Source of the DNA: Casuarius casuarius
Taxonomy: Eukaryota > Chordata > Aves > Casuariiformes > Casuariidae
DNA: 64,000 nucleotides
Direction: 5' to 3'
Assembly: GCA_003342895.1 (NCBI GenBank)
Contig: PTFA01000159.1
Coordinates: 2,093,233 to 2,157,232 of the forward strand
This document shows positions 49,785 to 63,200 of the stretch, in pieces (within the stretch, counting starts at the first letter, position 1; each line of letters starts with the position of its first letter). A program made the position numbers and the translations under genes. The notes below the pieces were generated by a model. The model made no database searches, had not been told where the DNA came from, and worked only from the letters and a program-made list of their open reading frames with translations.

Positions 49785-51540
49785 ACATAGTCTCACCATT
49801 CTTTTCTGACCCCAGTCCAGTTTTTCTGTGCTTTGAAATTTGGACACCAGGACCAGGTGCGGTGCTACCGCAGTCCCATCACTGCTGCTCCATCAAGGTA
49901 CTGCCAATTCACCATCTGCTCCTGCTAGCCCCTCACCTGCCCATCAGGGTACTGTGTTCACCCACACAGCTACAACAGTACAGCTGGCACAGGCGCTCAG
50001 TTGATTTTACACCACAAGCCCTAAGTAGTTCCCAGTGCGACTGCACCCTAAGATACAGTCCCACTAACAAGATGTATATGGGGCTTCACCCCCCAGTGCA
50101 CAGCCTTGCGTTCGGCAGCGTTAAAATGCAAGTTCAAAGGAATCCATCCCACTCCCAATGCATCCCCACTGCTCTTGCCTCCAATGCTATCGACCGCTCC
50201 ACCAGTTTCAACACCACTGCAAATTTTACAAATGATTATTGTTTCAGATCACTCATAAAAATCCTTAAATTAGATTAGAGATGTTAAATTAGCGCTAGAA
50301 TCCATCCTTGCAGGAACTTGTCAGACACACCCCACTTCGGATGACACTTTTCCATTCACAATTATATCTTGTGATTTAGCAGATTAACTGGTATCCAAAC
50401 CACTTAGTAATGGCTCATCATATTTACATACTGCTAATATTTTCAGCGAGATGGCAGGTTTCAATTGTTTTGCAGAAACCAAAATATACTGTGCTGAACC
50501 AGATAAAAAACTGAGCAAACCAGTGGTTCATAAACCTATAGCATTACTATTATCTATTTTTAATTCTTTACTTATTCAATGCTCTTCTATTTTTGCATGA
50601 CTTTTCTCCAGAGGGTTGATAGATTAATTGCTCTATATTTTGCTGGGTCATTCAATTTACCCTTTTAAATTGTGGCACAATATTAGCTCTGGCACCCCTC
50701 AGCCATCATGCTACAAGATTTGCTAAAAATCAGTGCAAATGTTTCATAAAACTCCTCAGGCGGTCCTTTCAATGCTTCTGGATATAAGCACTATAGTCCT
50801 GAGATTTAAAAATGTTTAACTTCAATAGTTGCTGTTTAACATCCTCCCTAATTAATAATAGAAGAGAAAATGTTACCATGCTGAGATATGAAAGCACAAT
50901 TCTGCTTCTTTCTGAGCACAGAACAAACATTCATTGAATAGTTCTGAGGCAAAACTTTTGGGGAGAGGTAGTATTTTTGTTAGACTAACTGATGGTATTG
51001 ATCATACTGATAGCTGGTTAATAGAACATTGTATCACTCCCTTCAGAACTTGCCTTACCTAAATCCTTAAACCGTCATGGCTCCAACAGCACCATTACAA
51101 GAAAAATTCTGGTTTTCTAGTATCAAGACTGATAATTTTATCATCCTTGTCTATGATCTTCCCTGTACCAGTTCTAAGGTTTCATTTGCTCCCCATACAT
51201 TTAAGGAATTTCTTTAAAGCAAACAGCTATAGATTGTTCAGCACTGTCTTTAGCCTCTTTTACCAATTTTCTGAATTTTCTGGTAGATTTAAGAGGCTCA
51301 CATTCCCCATTTGTTATATCAGGGCTTTTTTGGCTCTCTATGAATGTGTATAAATGTATTTGGTTTCACATATAATTCCTGCTCTTGCTTCTGATCTACA
51401 GCAGGCTGTAGCCTGTTTTTCCCCGATTGCTGAATTGTAGGGGCTTGAAATTTAATAAGCCTTTCTTGGAGAGTTTTCTATTATCATCTGGACTCTGATG
51501 TTTCAATTTTTCTCATCATCTTTTTTGTCTTTTGAGAATT
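49785..51540 (-). mobile_element. Old CR1-type LINE relic (about 1.75 kb) with decayed reverse transcriptase region
   Basis: The + strand follows, in order and over about 1.75 kb, the reverse complement of ancient CR1/L3-type elements known from turtles, crocodilians and birds. Recognisable blocks include TTGAAATTTGGACACCAGGA, CAGTTGATTTTACACCAC, GCGTTAAAATGCAAGTTC, CATTCACAATTATATCTTGT, ACCCTTTTAAATTGTGGCAC and GTTGCTGTTTAACATCCTCC. On the minus strand around 50,620-50,650 a frame reads YRAINLSTL, a decayed form of the NYRPVSLT reverse-transcriptase motif. Frames are broken by many stops. The order of blocks puts the element 3' end near 49,785 and its interior near 51,540. It may extend further or consist of two nested pieces. 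Confidence 0.82.
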
Positions 51541-53987
51541 ATTCCTTTTTAGAGCAGAGAGAAAGAGAGGGAGAGAGATTGCTGGATATATCTACCTTTC
51601 AGTTAGGATCAGCAAATGCAGTTGGGTTTGATCACTTACATTTCAGCAATGCTTTTTACTTTTATGTGCAGCAATCAAGTTGCCTTATGCATGAGAGTAA
51701 TATCTAATACAGATTTTTCCTATGGTGGCTTCAGTTCTTTTGTCATTAGAAAACTCTCTCTCATTTTTAGAAACTCTGAGGATTTGATATGAGTGGAAGT
51801 ATGGATATATGCTTCCAAATTTCAAACAATCGCTGGCTCCCAGGCCAGTGGTACGCAGGCCTGTGACCATCAGCATGTGAGAGCTCTTAGCCTTGAGCAG
51901 TAAATCGCTCCAGGGTACAAACAGCCTCTCTGATGTAGAGAGCACCTCCAATTCAACCACAAGCACCCAAATAGACACACATATCTGGTGCCCAATTTAA
52001 TTAAGAGGCTACAGTCAGTGATTTGGGCACTCCAGCTACTTAAGTCTTCCTACCAGCTCTCAATAACACTAAAGATATCCAATTTCTTATCACAAATGGG
52101 AATGTGCTATTCCTCTTGTTTATTGCCTGAGCTTCTAGTATTGATAGAAAGGCTATTAAAGGGTTGCTTTTTTTTAAACCCCCAGTTCCTTGGTTCTTTA
52201 CATCTGAGTTTAGGTTGTATAACTTGAGCAAATGTACAGTGTTGGTGCTCTTTCATTCACTCTCATTTGTATGCTAGTTTGAAATCTCTGGGGTTACTTT
52301 AGTCAGGTAACTCCCCAGAAGATGGGAGGCCTTCTTAGACCCAAGGCAATTCACACCTCTCCCAGCCCTCCCTCTCTGCGTGCATTCATCTGTGCTGTCA
52401 CCCATATGTGTGCAATGTGAATATACTGCAGGCATAAAACTCTCCCTCTCCCATTTAAAAGGCACAGAGCTGAACAAGAGCAATCATGCAGAGAATCACA
52501 CCCAAAGCCTTTCTTAAATGTACATTTTCCCATATCTTCATGTCTCCCACCTAAATCCCATGATGCTTAAGCCTAGGGGTGCCCTCCTCTCACGAGCATC
52601 CCAAATCTATTTACCACAGAAAGGTCTTTTGTATGTCCAAACAGCATAGTGATGTATGCCTACTATCCAGAAATTATTAACTACACTGGTTTTGCTGACT
52701 GTCTGCGTGATCCTCTAGGCAGGACATATCACGTGCCTCCAGTCATACTAATCACATCATTTCCCTAGGGTATTAAGCATTATGACCACTAGGATATGAC
52801 CTGCTGCTCCTCTAGTATCTGCAGGTTATGAGGAAGACTTTCCATCCTGATGCAAACTTGCAGCATCAAGAGGCCTGGAATACTAAATATCCCCTCTCAA
52901 ATATATGTACCCATGTGGCAAACCCCACCTCCCCCAAGCATTGTTCCTCCGAGCCTCTTGCTGCTGTTATAAATAAAACTGCATGCTGGCTATTTTGCTT
53001 TCATTACCTGGTGTTCTCGAGGCGATTCAGCGCAGCCTTGGGATGAGCTGCAGAGATTAGCTCTGAGCATGCAGCCCTCAGGGATGGACTGTTGTCAACT
53101 TTTCTCATTTTGTCCTGAAAGGGAGAGGAAATTTGACAAGTGCAGCTAGTCTTGATAACAAAGTCATGGTGGGAAATCAAGGGAGAGAGGTGCCAGTTGC
53201 TGTGTTGTTTCTCCCTCTGTTCCCTTGGCGCTTATGAGTCTATTTAAATCCTTTCTCATGTCCACAGACAAAGAGTGGGACACATCATGTCTGCAAAAAA
53301 CAGCCTTCTGGTCTTCACACAGGAAGCAGTAAAACTTAAACAAGTCACGGGAGAACATTAGCTGGGCTAGAGAGCCCAGCTCTCTAACTGCAATGGCATC
53401 AAGAATGTTTTAGCAAAGCCACCTAGAAAAGGTATTTACATTTTAAACCGGCAGCAGGCTAAATCTTCCTATGGATCTCTGCAGTAAACAACCATTATCT
53501 TCAGTGGGGCAGANCTGCAGATAATCAGGTCAATACGAGTTCTTAGTGCAGAACTCTGGCCCTATGGACAACTGTAATCTTTAGGTACATAATTAGAGAA
53601 TATTGATAGAAATTGGGAGCTTAGATTCTCTCTGCAATATGAGACACACAACTGTGATGGAAATGCTGTGTCTGTTGCCAAAAAAAAAAAAATCTCTGAA
53701 AACTTAGAAAAGATTCCAAAAAATATCCCAAGAATCCTGAAGGTATTGGAGAGCACATTTAAGAACAACATATTCAAGGGGCTCAAGCTATTTATCCTAT
53801 CAAGACTGAGGGGTTACTTTGTTAGGTCCTAAAAATTCCTATATGGGGAAAATGAATTTGACCAGAATTCAGTCTGCGAACTAGCAGTCAAATATATCAA
53901 TGATCAAATGGCTAGAACCTGAAGTTGGACAAAATGAGACTAGAAATTCAATGCAGTTTTTAACAATGTTTGTACTTAATCACTGGA

Positions 53988-54010
53988 CCAATTTACCAAA
54001 GGTAAATTGG
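53988..54010. repeat. Perfect inverted repeat, 10-bp stem and 3-nt loop
   Basis: CCAATTTACC, loop AAA, then GGTAAATTGG. It is a compact perfect hairpin in otherwise featureless AT-rich sequence. Confidence 0.95.
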
Positions 54011-57000
54011 ATTCTCCATCACAGGAAAGCATTACATTAAAAGGGGAGGGTTTGGGTTGGTTTGGTTTCACTAATAATTCAAATAAGAGTGAATTCAGGG
54101 CAGTGTGACCTTGAAGGCTGCTTTTAGCTTTTCAACCTGTTATTCTTCTGCTCCCTTTCTCCTGTTCCTGACCTGCAGGAGAGGCAGAAAGGTGTCCTGC
54201 CTTCTGCCATTGAGCCCTGCGGTAACCAATGTGGTTACTGCAGGGGCAACCTTGGACCTCAAGAGATACAGAAAGGGATCGTGGACAGAGCACCCTCTTC
54301 TCCAGTTAGGCCATCTGAGATAACCAAATGTGAGCCTATTCGTGCCCTCAGGCCCTTTTAATTTTGTTTCCTTAGATACACAGTGTCCAGCCACCTCTGA
54401 GGTTAGAGCCCATCCCCATGGGATTCAGCTCCTTGTCACTAAGGCTCTATCAGCCTCATGCTGGCATATTTTTTTCCTGACGTGAATAATACAGAAGCTT
54501 CATCACTCAGTATCCCTGCCTGCAGCAACAGTCTCAAGTTTATGGTTTCAGTAAGAAAACCAGACAACGCAAGGAGAAAGGGGCAAGCAGCAAAAGGGCC
54601 TTTTAATTCCCACATGATTATTCTTCGGAGAGCCCCACACTGCAGAAACGCTCATCTACCCTCCCTCTCACATTCATCTTAGTAGGGCAGAAGCCCCTTT
54701 TTAAGGGCTTGTTTACACACAGGCATGCTCAGGAGCATCAAGGCAAACCTACTGTAGGCAGGAGACAATGTGCATAATTCAAAGCGCATTAAGTCTGCAA
54801 GAAGATGTTAAAATGGCTTCAGGGTCCTTATGCATCGGCCCGGTATGACTGAGCTGCAGTGACAGAGGGCACTGCCTTTCCCACCTCTCTGTCCTCCCCG
54901 CTCGCTTTCCATGGCCAACGCAAGAGTGCGAGAGCCATGGGAGGTGCAATTCCAAGCACCACGGGTCACTGACCGAGAGTCAATCTGAACCGCAATTGAT
55001 TGCACATTCAATTAATAAGCAAGATTGATCACTGCAGCGAGGCTGAAGGCAGGCCAAGCTATGACCCTGCCGGAGGAAGAGTCTCCAGCTAGAGCAGGGA
55101 ACAGACTGCTAATCTGCTAAATCTTCCCAACATGAATCACCTGAGTTTGTGCAGTAGAGTCTTTAATTCACTATAATTCAATTCTCTGAGGCGTAAACTA
55201 CAGAGATCTACAGCCGCTTAAACTCCTGAGCGAGAGCATCCAGGCATGCTATGAATTTTGTTCAGTGTCTTCACACCTTCGTTTCAATTTCTACTTCTCA
55301 TGCAGATGCGGACCAAGAGGCATATAACTGCTTTTCAGACTCAGTCTCATGCACAGTCTTAAAACTTTGACCTGAAACTGGTTTTTTGAAAAGCTGCCTA
55401 TGCAACTCCTGCCCTGCTTCGCTGATGACATCTTTTACCAAGCCTGCTGCGAGAAGTGCATTTTCTTNAAAATGCTGTATTTGTGATTAGGTGTGAAGTG
55501 CTTACACGTCTCATTTGTACCTGATACCGCCTTCTGCAGGGAATTTTTTAGTTGGTTTACATGTATAACAGAGTTCCAGCTGAAATAAAAATTCCAGTTC
55601 CTTGCATCTGGGGAATGTATAAATTCTGAATGCATAAGGTCTTTAAAATTGAGTTTCTTTAATGAGGTATGGGTCATAAGCACTTCTGCTCTTTCTCCAT
55701 ATCACTAAACTACTGTGAAGATTAAGGCAGTGAGGTTCAGAAATGTGTTTTAATCATTACAGACAGTTTATGTAAGAATTGTTATTTTAGATCCATGCTG
55801 CTGAATACTTAGACATAAAACCTAGCTGAGTTTTAAGAATAGCACGCATTTTGAATTGTCTTTTATTCAAAGCCAATTAATATGTATATAGAAAGCTAAA
55901 ACTAACCTTTAAAAATCAATGACATCTTTTATATTTAAAACTATAACTGCTTGAATCATCATTACTTTGTCCCAGAATGTGGATTCTTTTGATCTCTAAG
56001 GACAGCTCTTCCCCATACCCTCACCTAGAGAGGTGTTAAGGAAATTGGCCCAGTAGAATTTCAAGCTTAAACATTACTATTTCAACACTTTTATATTTAG
56101 TTCAGAGATTCTGGTTGGGTATTTGGTTGTTTAAGAAAATTATTTTTTCCCCATATATCATTGGTATACCAGTCTGAATTTGTAGAAATGATCCCAGCTC
56201 AATAGAGGCTGATCCCTACCAGTCAGGAATCTGCCCTCATACATGTAAATCACCTCTTGCATTAATATAGTAAGTAATTATATCTGTTCTTATTTGACCC
56301 TTTCTAGAAGAAGAAGTATTGGAAGTGAACCAGGAATATTGTCTTAGAAATGTTAGTTGCAACTGGAAAGCAATCAGCAGGTCCAACTAGTCAATTATTT
56401 CCAAACTTCCTCAACCAGCACCTTTTCTGCAAAACATTAGTGGTGGCTTCCAGGAAGAGTGGAAACCATTTGACTCATGTTCCTTGCAGCAGTTGATTAG
56501 CTCAGGTACTCCAACGCTTGGAGGTCTTTGCTGGCCCCTCATACCACCTCTTCCATAGCAGAGCCACAATGCAGCTGCCTAGGTTGCCACCAGGCAGCTG
56601 GAGAGGGCACCCTCATCCCCGTCACACTGGCACTTCTGCCACCTCTACCCTACATGTGCTTTTCTGTATAGCAAACGGGCTGCAGCTGGGGACGAGCTAC
56701 CTCGCGCTTTCTATGGGTGGGAGCATGCGTACAGCAGTTACCACGTCCAAGCTAACTCAGTGCATGCTCACCTTTCCATATGATAACCAATTTACACAGC
56801 ACCACTGCTAATAACCCTTTGTACCTGGAGAAGCAAACTGCTTTGGAAACAGTCATTTAGTTTGTCCTGATTTCACTCCCCAGTTCCCTGCTGACTGTGA
56901 ACAAGCTCTTACAACTTGTCTCACTTTTCTAATTAAAAGTATTATCTTGGTGCAGGGCTAGAATTTAAGGCATCAGACTGGACTCCAGCCTCAGCTAAGC

Positions 57001-57683
57001 AACAGTGCTGGTTAGATAAGTATCCAGAAAGCCTCGCAGAGGGTTTGCTGTTTCTGAAACAAACTGTAATGATACCATAAATAAAGAGTGGCACACAGGA
57101 GAGTTCAAATTGGATTTTGGCCTTATTCAAGTGATAAAAGGGCAGCACCTTTTAACTAGGATACTAAAAACCCTTCTGTAAGGGGTCCTTTAGAACTGAA
57201 ATCCAATAAACAGACACAATTAAAAGAGAAAGAGAAAAGAAAAGGGCAATACAAGGATAGCCAGTTTTCCTACTTGAAGTGGAGATAATAATTGAATATA
57301 CAAAGCACCCAGTCGTAAGAAAACGTATGAGGACATCGATCACTTTAAACCATAATCCTCAAGCAAATAGTAGTCTCTTTCTTCCCTCTAAAAATAGAAC
57401 TGCATCTTTAACCATGTCAGAGGAGTAGATAATAACCATCAAGAACCCACAGAGACTTGACGACCAGCATGAAGATTTTCCTCTGTATGAGAAACAGCAC
57501 AATTTTAGCTTTCCAGACATAAATAGGAAATGGCATAGGGGAAATCATAGTCTACTGAGAGGAATTTTTTCTGGGCAGGATAATAACAGTTTTCTCAGCC
57601 TATGTCACACATATAATTGGTTCTCTTATACATTAATGAATTTGTATCTCTGGCTTTACACTGAAATAGTCCTCTCTCAAGTC

Positions 57684-57711
57684 TTTCTTCCACACACCAT
57701 TGTGGAAGAAA
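57684..57711. repeat. Perfect inverted repeat, 11-bp stem and 6-nt loop
   Basis: TTTCTTCCACA (57684-57694), loop CACCAT, then the exact reverse complement TGTGGAAGAAA (57701-57711). Function unknown. Confidence 0.9.
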
Positions 57712-57762
57712 CTCCCATAGGTCCATATAAACACACACTCCCGTAGGTCCATAAAAATGAAT
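57711..57762. repeat. 26-bp imperfect tandem repeat, two copies
   Basis: ACTCCCATAGGTCCATA at 57711 recurs as ACTCCCGTAGGTCCATA at 57737, giving a 26-bp period. The first copy overlaps the right arm of a perfect hairpin by one base. Confidence 0.85.
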
Positions 57763-58640
57763 GATTTTACTAATGTAAAGAGAGATCTACCACTGTTAAG
57801 CCTCATCAATGAGATCAGAGACAGGGCCCTGCTGTCTGCTCCTGAAAGTGTATTATTTTTTGTTAGAGCACCTTTGTTCATAACATGGCCATTGAAAATT
57901 TAATGTTCTTAAATATATCACTGTCAAACTTTATTGCACATCCATGGAGGGAAGTAATTTCATGAAGTGATGGACTATGAAGGATACTAAATATAGATTT
58001 ATCGGAAATTCTTGTTGAAGGTAAGTGAATCCTTTCTGCCAGCTGGAATATAGAGCTATAGTCAAGCTATTTTCTTACCTGTCTATCATTCTTGATGTAG
58101 AGAAAATGATGACCGCTGAGTTTTAAAATCAGATTATCACTGCTGTGCCTATAAGCCTGTTTTTAAGTACACAGTGTTTGTCTTATCTCTGGAATGAAAA
58201 CAGTTTCAGTCTCTAGACTGTTTGGCTAGAATTTACCGATTAAAGCAAACCATAAGAAAAAAACATCCCCTTTATGATGAAGTCCAATTCCTACATAGTG
58301 TGTAAAGACCATAGTTCCCAAGACCAAACTCAAGAGCTAGTGGCCAACAAGCTGAAGGAGAGCACAGGGAGATGATCTCAGCTCTGCACCATCTGAGGCC
58401 ACGCAAGCAAATTCCCTGCTCCACCACAGCAAAGAGACAGCACATGGGCCAGCCGAATCATTTCTTCAAAGGAAGTGCACAGCACCTGACTAGAATATCA
58501 ACAAACCAACCTGTAGGTCCCAAGTTGCTTTTGTCTCCATTTCTCACAGAAATTCAGGAAGACTGGGAAGAGGAACATAGCAGCTGCAGACTTAGACAGG
58601 GTAGAACCAAGTTTCTTTACTTTAAATATTTTCCTTCTGG

Positions 58641-58667
58641 AAAAAACAAAAACAAAAACAAAAAAAA
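58641..58667. repeat. (CAAAAA)n-like simple repeat
   Basis: A short A-rich array with C at about every sixth base, in intergenic sequence. Confidence 0.9.
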
Positions 58668-59915
58668 CCTGGTTCCCTTTAAAACAATCACCAGCATATT
58701 TTAACTCATACTGTTATAATGTTTCATGTTTCTGCTGGTGCTTTCCTATTACGTGCACTGGCTCTTCAGCTTTTGCCATACAATCGCACATTTTTGCATC
58801 CCTAATCTGCAGGTTTATTCTCCACGGGCAGCTCCTGTGACAAGATACAACTATATGTGCCCACGCTATAACCACTGACACATCTGTAACTCTCAGCATC
58901 AGGAAAAGAAGACATGAATGCAGAAGCCAAGTGTTTCATAATGCCCTCACAAAGAGTTAAGTAAGACAAAAGCACAGTATATTGAGTATCTCCCCTTCTA
59001 TCCCACCAAGCAGAGGACAGCCCATTGCTTCTAGAGCTGAAGTCCCTGCTGTGGACTTGAGGTCTGCAAAGTCCTGCAGGCTGATCAGCCCTGTGCAGAG
59101 GGATATAACATACCTGAAGGCAAGGTGAGGACTCTAGGACTGCTGAGGGGAAAAGTCTGTGTTGCAAGTGATCAGCTAGCTAAGGCACAGCCAAGCAAGA
59201 TGCAGAAGCTTAGAAACAGATTAGAAGATTGTGCTAATAATTACTTTGCTTCTGCCTTTTTGTTATTCTTTGTGGTTAGGCAGAATTGTCCATTTAGTCT
59301 GAAAAGAACTGCAAGACTCAGCCATCCTTGTGAAACTTTGCCTGTATATTCATGGTGCGCATTTCACATATTCTGGCCCTTAAAGGTCAGATCTTGGCTT
59401 AGCCCCTTTCCGCCACTGAGGAAGCAGTAATGGGATTTATTAAGAGCTCAACACTTTCTCTAGTGGAGATGATGCCCTTGTCTGAGTATTCATGACAGCG
59501 TGGCTATTGTCCACTGAAGGTGGACTCGAGGATGGCCATGGCAGGCATGACCATGGGGCTGTTCAGCTTGTTACCCCTGATTGTGACCAACAGCAGAGGC
59601 TTACGGGAGCATATGGAAACAGAGAAAAGCCTGCGGTGCTGCTTTCCAGTGCTGTTGCCCACTCTGCAGGGATTTGCAGTCCTGAGGAGAGCTTTCTGAG
59701 CTAGCTTCAGAGAGCATCCTCGCTGTGACGGCGCCTGCCCATTCCAACCAATCAAAGCAGCCAGGTGGCTGGCCAGCAAGCCGAGAAGGATCCAGTGCAG
59801 CCTTGCAGCCCCCTGGGTCCTCTAACAATTTTCCCCAAGACCCTTGGTTAGAAGGGGAAGAGGTGATGGCTGATGTCCATTATCGTCCTGTGGACAAAAT
59901 GGAGATGGTGGAGAA

Positions 59916-60235
59916 TCAGTAGCGAACAGACATGCAACGGAAAGGAGTAGGTAAGCTGGAAATGTGCTACAGGGGACAAAGGTAGTGAAATGATATGAAA
60001 GATAACTAAGGAAGAATTGGAAATCAAGAAAAAGAGGGTGAAGGAGCAAAAGAAAATAATGAAGGACAAGAAATAGAGGATAAAACAGGCATGAGGAAAA
60101 AAGGGGGATAAAGAGAAGGAAAAAAGTGGTAAGGACACCAAAGAATGGTATGAAACAATAAAGACTTCAGTCACAGATAAAGAGAAAATGCAGTGGAATA
60201 AAAAAATTGAAATCAGTGGGAATAGCTTTGTTTTA
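59916..60235. other. Purine-rich tract
   Basis: About 320 bp in which A and G dominate the + strand, with blocks such as GAAAAAAGGGGGATAAAGAG. The long hydrophobic-looking minus-strand frame over it (59848-60288) is a by-product of the pyrimidine-rich complement. Confidence 0.7.
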
Positions 60236-63200
60236 ATTGACAAAACTGCTGTTCTCAAATCATCTAATAAAATGACACTCCGCAGCAATTCTACTCAGTG
60301 CACGTTCATTAGATGCTGGCTTTAATTTTAGTGCTTTTTAATATGTGTAACAAGCATACAAAATAACATGGGGCAGAGATTCAGACATTTCCCGTGTTCC
60401 CACACATGCAGGAGTGCGTTCGTAAAAGCACGCATTACCCCTGCAAGGCCAGTCTCCTCGTGCCCCCCCCCACCCCTGCGAAGGGGCATCCGCAGGAAGT
60501 AATGCAGAACACTGGAAGTTGGGCTCCTGCCCTGAAATGCAACCAGCAGGAGCAAATTTCCTTCCACTGACTTTGGCTAATTTTATTCTGAGGAAGTGAA
60601 GTACATTAGGCTCTCTCCAGTGTGACTACACCGTGAGATCATTTAATCCAAAACAGTATCCTTCCAGCCAGTTGTAGAATCAAAAAAAAAGTACCTCACA
60701 TTTAGCAATATTGCACTCATAGGTTTGGGGTTCAATGTTCCATCATCCACTTTTTTCACTGATAATTACTTAGATCAAGATCATGAAACTGAGCTTATAA
60801 ACTGTTACTTATAAATAGGGGATTCACTTTAGAGCATTTCAAGTTTTCTCAGGAATGATTGTTTGTCTCACCCATTTTGTATCTTGGTTATGTATGGCCA
60901 TTGCATATTAATAAGTTTGATAAAGAAACTTGCTATTTTTGACATACAGAGAAAGAGGCTTTGGCCTATTATCTACATACATTCAAAAAACCCTCTAGGG
61001 TTTTATTGATGACAATCAATATCAGGTACTATGTCCCATAGCTGTTATTATCTGCTATTATCTAGTCTGAAAAAATTGTAAACTGAAAAACCTGATTTAT
61101 TTCACTTGACTTCTAAGTGAAAATAATTAAGTTTTTTATTTCATTCCATTTTCATCAACAGTCAGGAATATTTTCTGAGTGCATCTACCTAAGATTTTAT
61201 CATATGAGTTTAATTGGCTTAATTCAAACTAACTTAGCACATTGGTAAAAAAAACAGGTGTAGTCTCTAAATATTCATTCCATTACAATTGGCTCCAAAT
61301 ACTCTTTTACGGGTCACTGTTACCTGCCCATTTCACTCATCTCCACTAATTTTAGCTTTATCATGAGCTGTCCTCACAGTTCACTAACGAAGCCTAATTG
61401 ATACGACTAGAGCAAAACACCAGTTCCAGGAGATAGGCAAGTCGTGTTATCATAGCCAAGGGAGATAACCACTTCTGTTTAAAAATGAGTATTCAAAGTG
61501 CTCAGGTATTAATTTAGGTTGCCTCACAGGCATGCAAGGAGGGCTCTATGCTCCATCTGGAGGCATCAGAGCACACCTGAAAGGAGGCCCTCTTCAGGCT
61601 GACAGACTGCCCTGTTGTTGCTGTTAATACAGACCTGACTATCAAACAGGTTGTGATAGCATCCAAAGTGGTCTGGCTGCTCAACAGTATTGCTTCATCA
61701 TTTAACCACAACTTTCAGTAGGCCTAAGAGCAATATTAAGTGTAAAAGAACAGACAGATGTAGGTACAGACATGGATGATCTAGGTATCAAATAACTGTC
61801 AGAGACTGGATAGGCTAAGAAAGCACTATTTAGGCTAATTGGAGGTTGGATACCCAGGAAATGCTGGATGTTCCAGAGATGGGCTGGGGTTTTCCCACAT
61901 GCAAAAAAGCCAAAAGAAGAAGACTGCAAAGTAGTGAATAGAAATAATTTTTGCCTTAAGAGTTATTTAAAGCGGTAGGATCATATCCTGTTACCTTAAG
62001 ATTTAGACACCTTTATAATAGTGATACGGAAGCTTAAAGAAGGGTCTGGAAACAGCATTCATCTGCCCCTGGGCCAGTGTTTGTCCAGATGTTCCTATCT
62101 GCAAATGCCCAACTTCTTCCTGAAACATAATTGCCGCATTTGTTAATCAGTCAAAATTTCTACCATAACAGGTTAATTCCCTATTATTGTTCTTTAGTAT
62201 AATCTTTCCTTTGGTTTTAAAGTATCTGTTTTCTCTTTCTACATAGATTTACATTCTCAGTATCCCCAGCATCACTAGTTGCAGGCACTCCCTGTCACAG
62301 CAGCACATGATTTTGCCGTGTTGCACTGTATTGCACTGCTCGCTATTCACCCAGTGCATCGCATGATCAGATGGGTAGATACGCCCCTTTGCACCTGTTA
62401 CCATGACAGCGTTGTCTCCTTGGGGTGCCTTCCTTGAACTCTTGCACTTCCCAGAGAAGGGGGTCAAATAACAATTACCTGAGTTAATGACATCTATTAT
62501 ACACCTGGAGACAGCACCATTTCCAACAGCTTCCAGAGAAGAGTTAAGCTCTACAGAGAGATAAAGATAGAGCCTAATGCTCAAAGACCAAAGGAATTAC
62601 ACAGTGCATGTGTAGGCCAAGTAGCTAAAAGGCTGTCTAGCCTGCCAGATTTCACATCCTCTGGGTAGCTTGAGGGGATATGCGGTAGCCACCGAATCTG
62701 ACCTACCACAGTCAGTGTCAGCTCAGATCGGAGAGCTGGCAGGAGCATGGAAAAGAAAAATGGATGTTGCTGCAGTCTGCCTCTGTCAAAAGGGGTTTTA
62801 TTATATTATTTTTAACTTGGGGAAATGCAACCTGAGAAGAACAGAAGATGCTTAAAAGTATTCTCAGAGAAAATAAGTGACATGCACAGATGCTTGCTGG
62901 GAGGGATATTGCCTGGAGGAGCATGGGTGGGAGACGAGAAGGGAAGATCTGGGGACATGGTGAGGAGGGGAATGGGTAGGAAGAGGCAGAAAGGATCAGA
63001 GGACTCAGGTAAGCAAGGAGAGGGTAAAATATTATAATAAGAGGTGAAAAAACAATGTGAGGGTAAATAGCTAAGCAAGTTATGGAAAAATAAGAGCATA
63101 GCAACTTCCATGCTATGTTTTCCTCTACCAGATGAGCTAAAGGATGGATTTTCTGTGCATGAACTGGGATCTTGGTGTACTTGACTCTTGGAGATTTCTG

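Larger units (their letters stand above)
51541..59915. other. Intergenic sequence after the CR1 relic
   Basis: No gene is recognised. Two perfect hairpins and one tandem repeat are listed separately. Unresolved bases (N) are at 53514 and 55468. The stretch 54,950-55,260 is compositionally similar to conserved noncoding DNA, without proof. Confidence 0.65.

Noticed and set aside
59848..60288. 146-codon minus-strand frame with strongly hydrophobic sequence
   Set aside because: It is the complement of a purine-rich tract, so Phe, Leu, Ser and Ile codons dominate by composition. No conserved family pattern.
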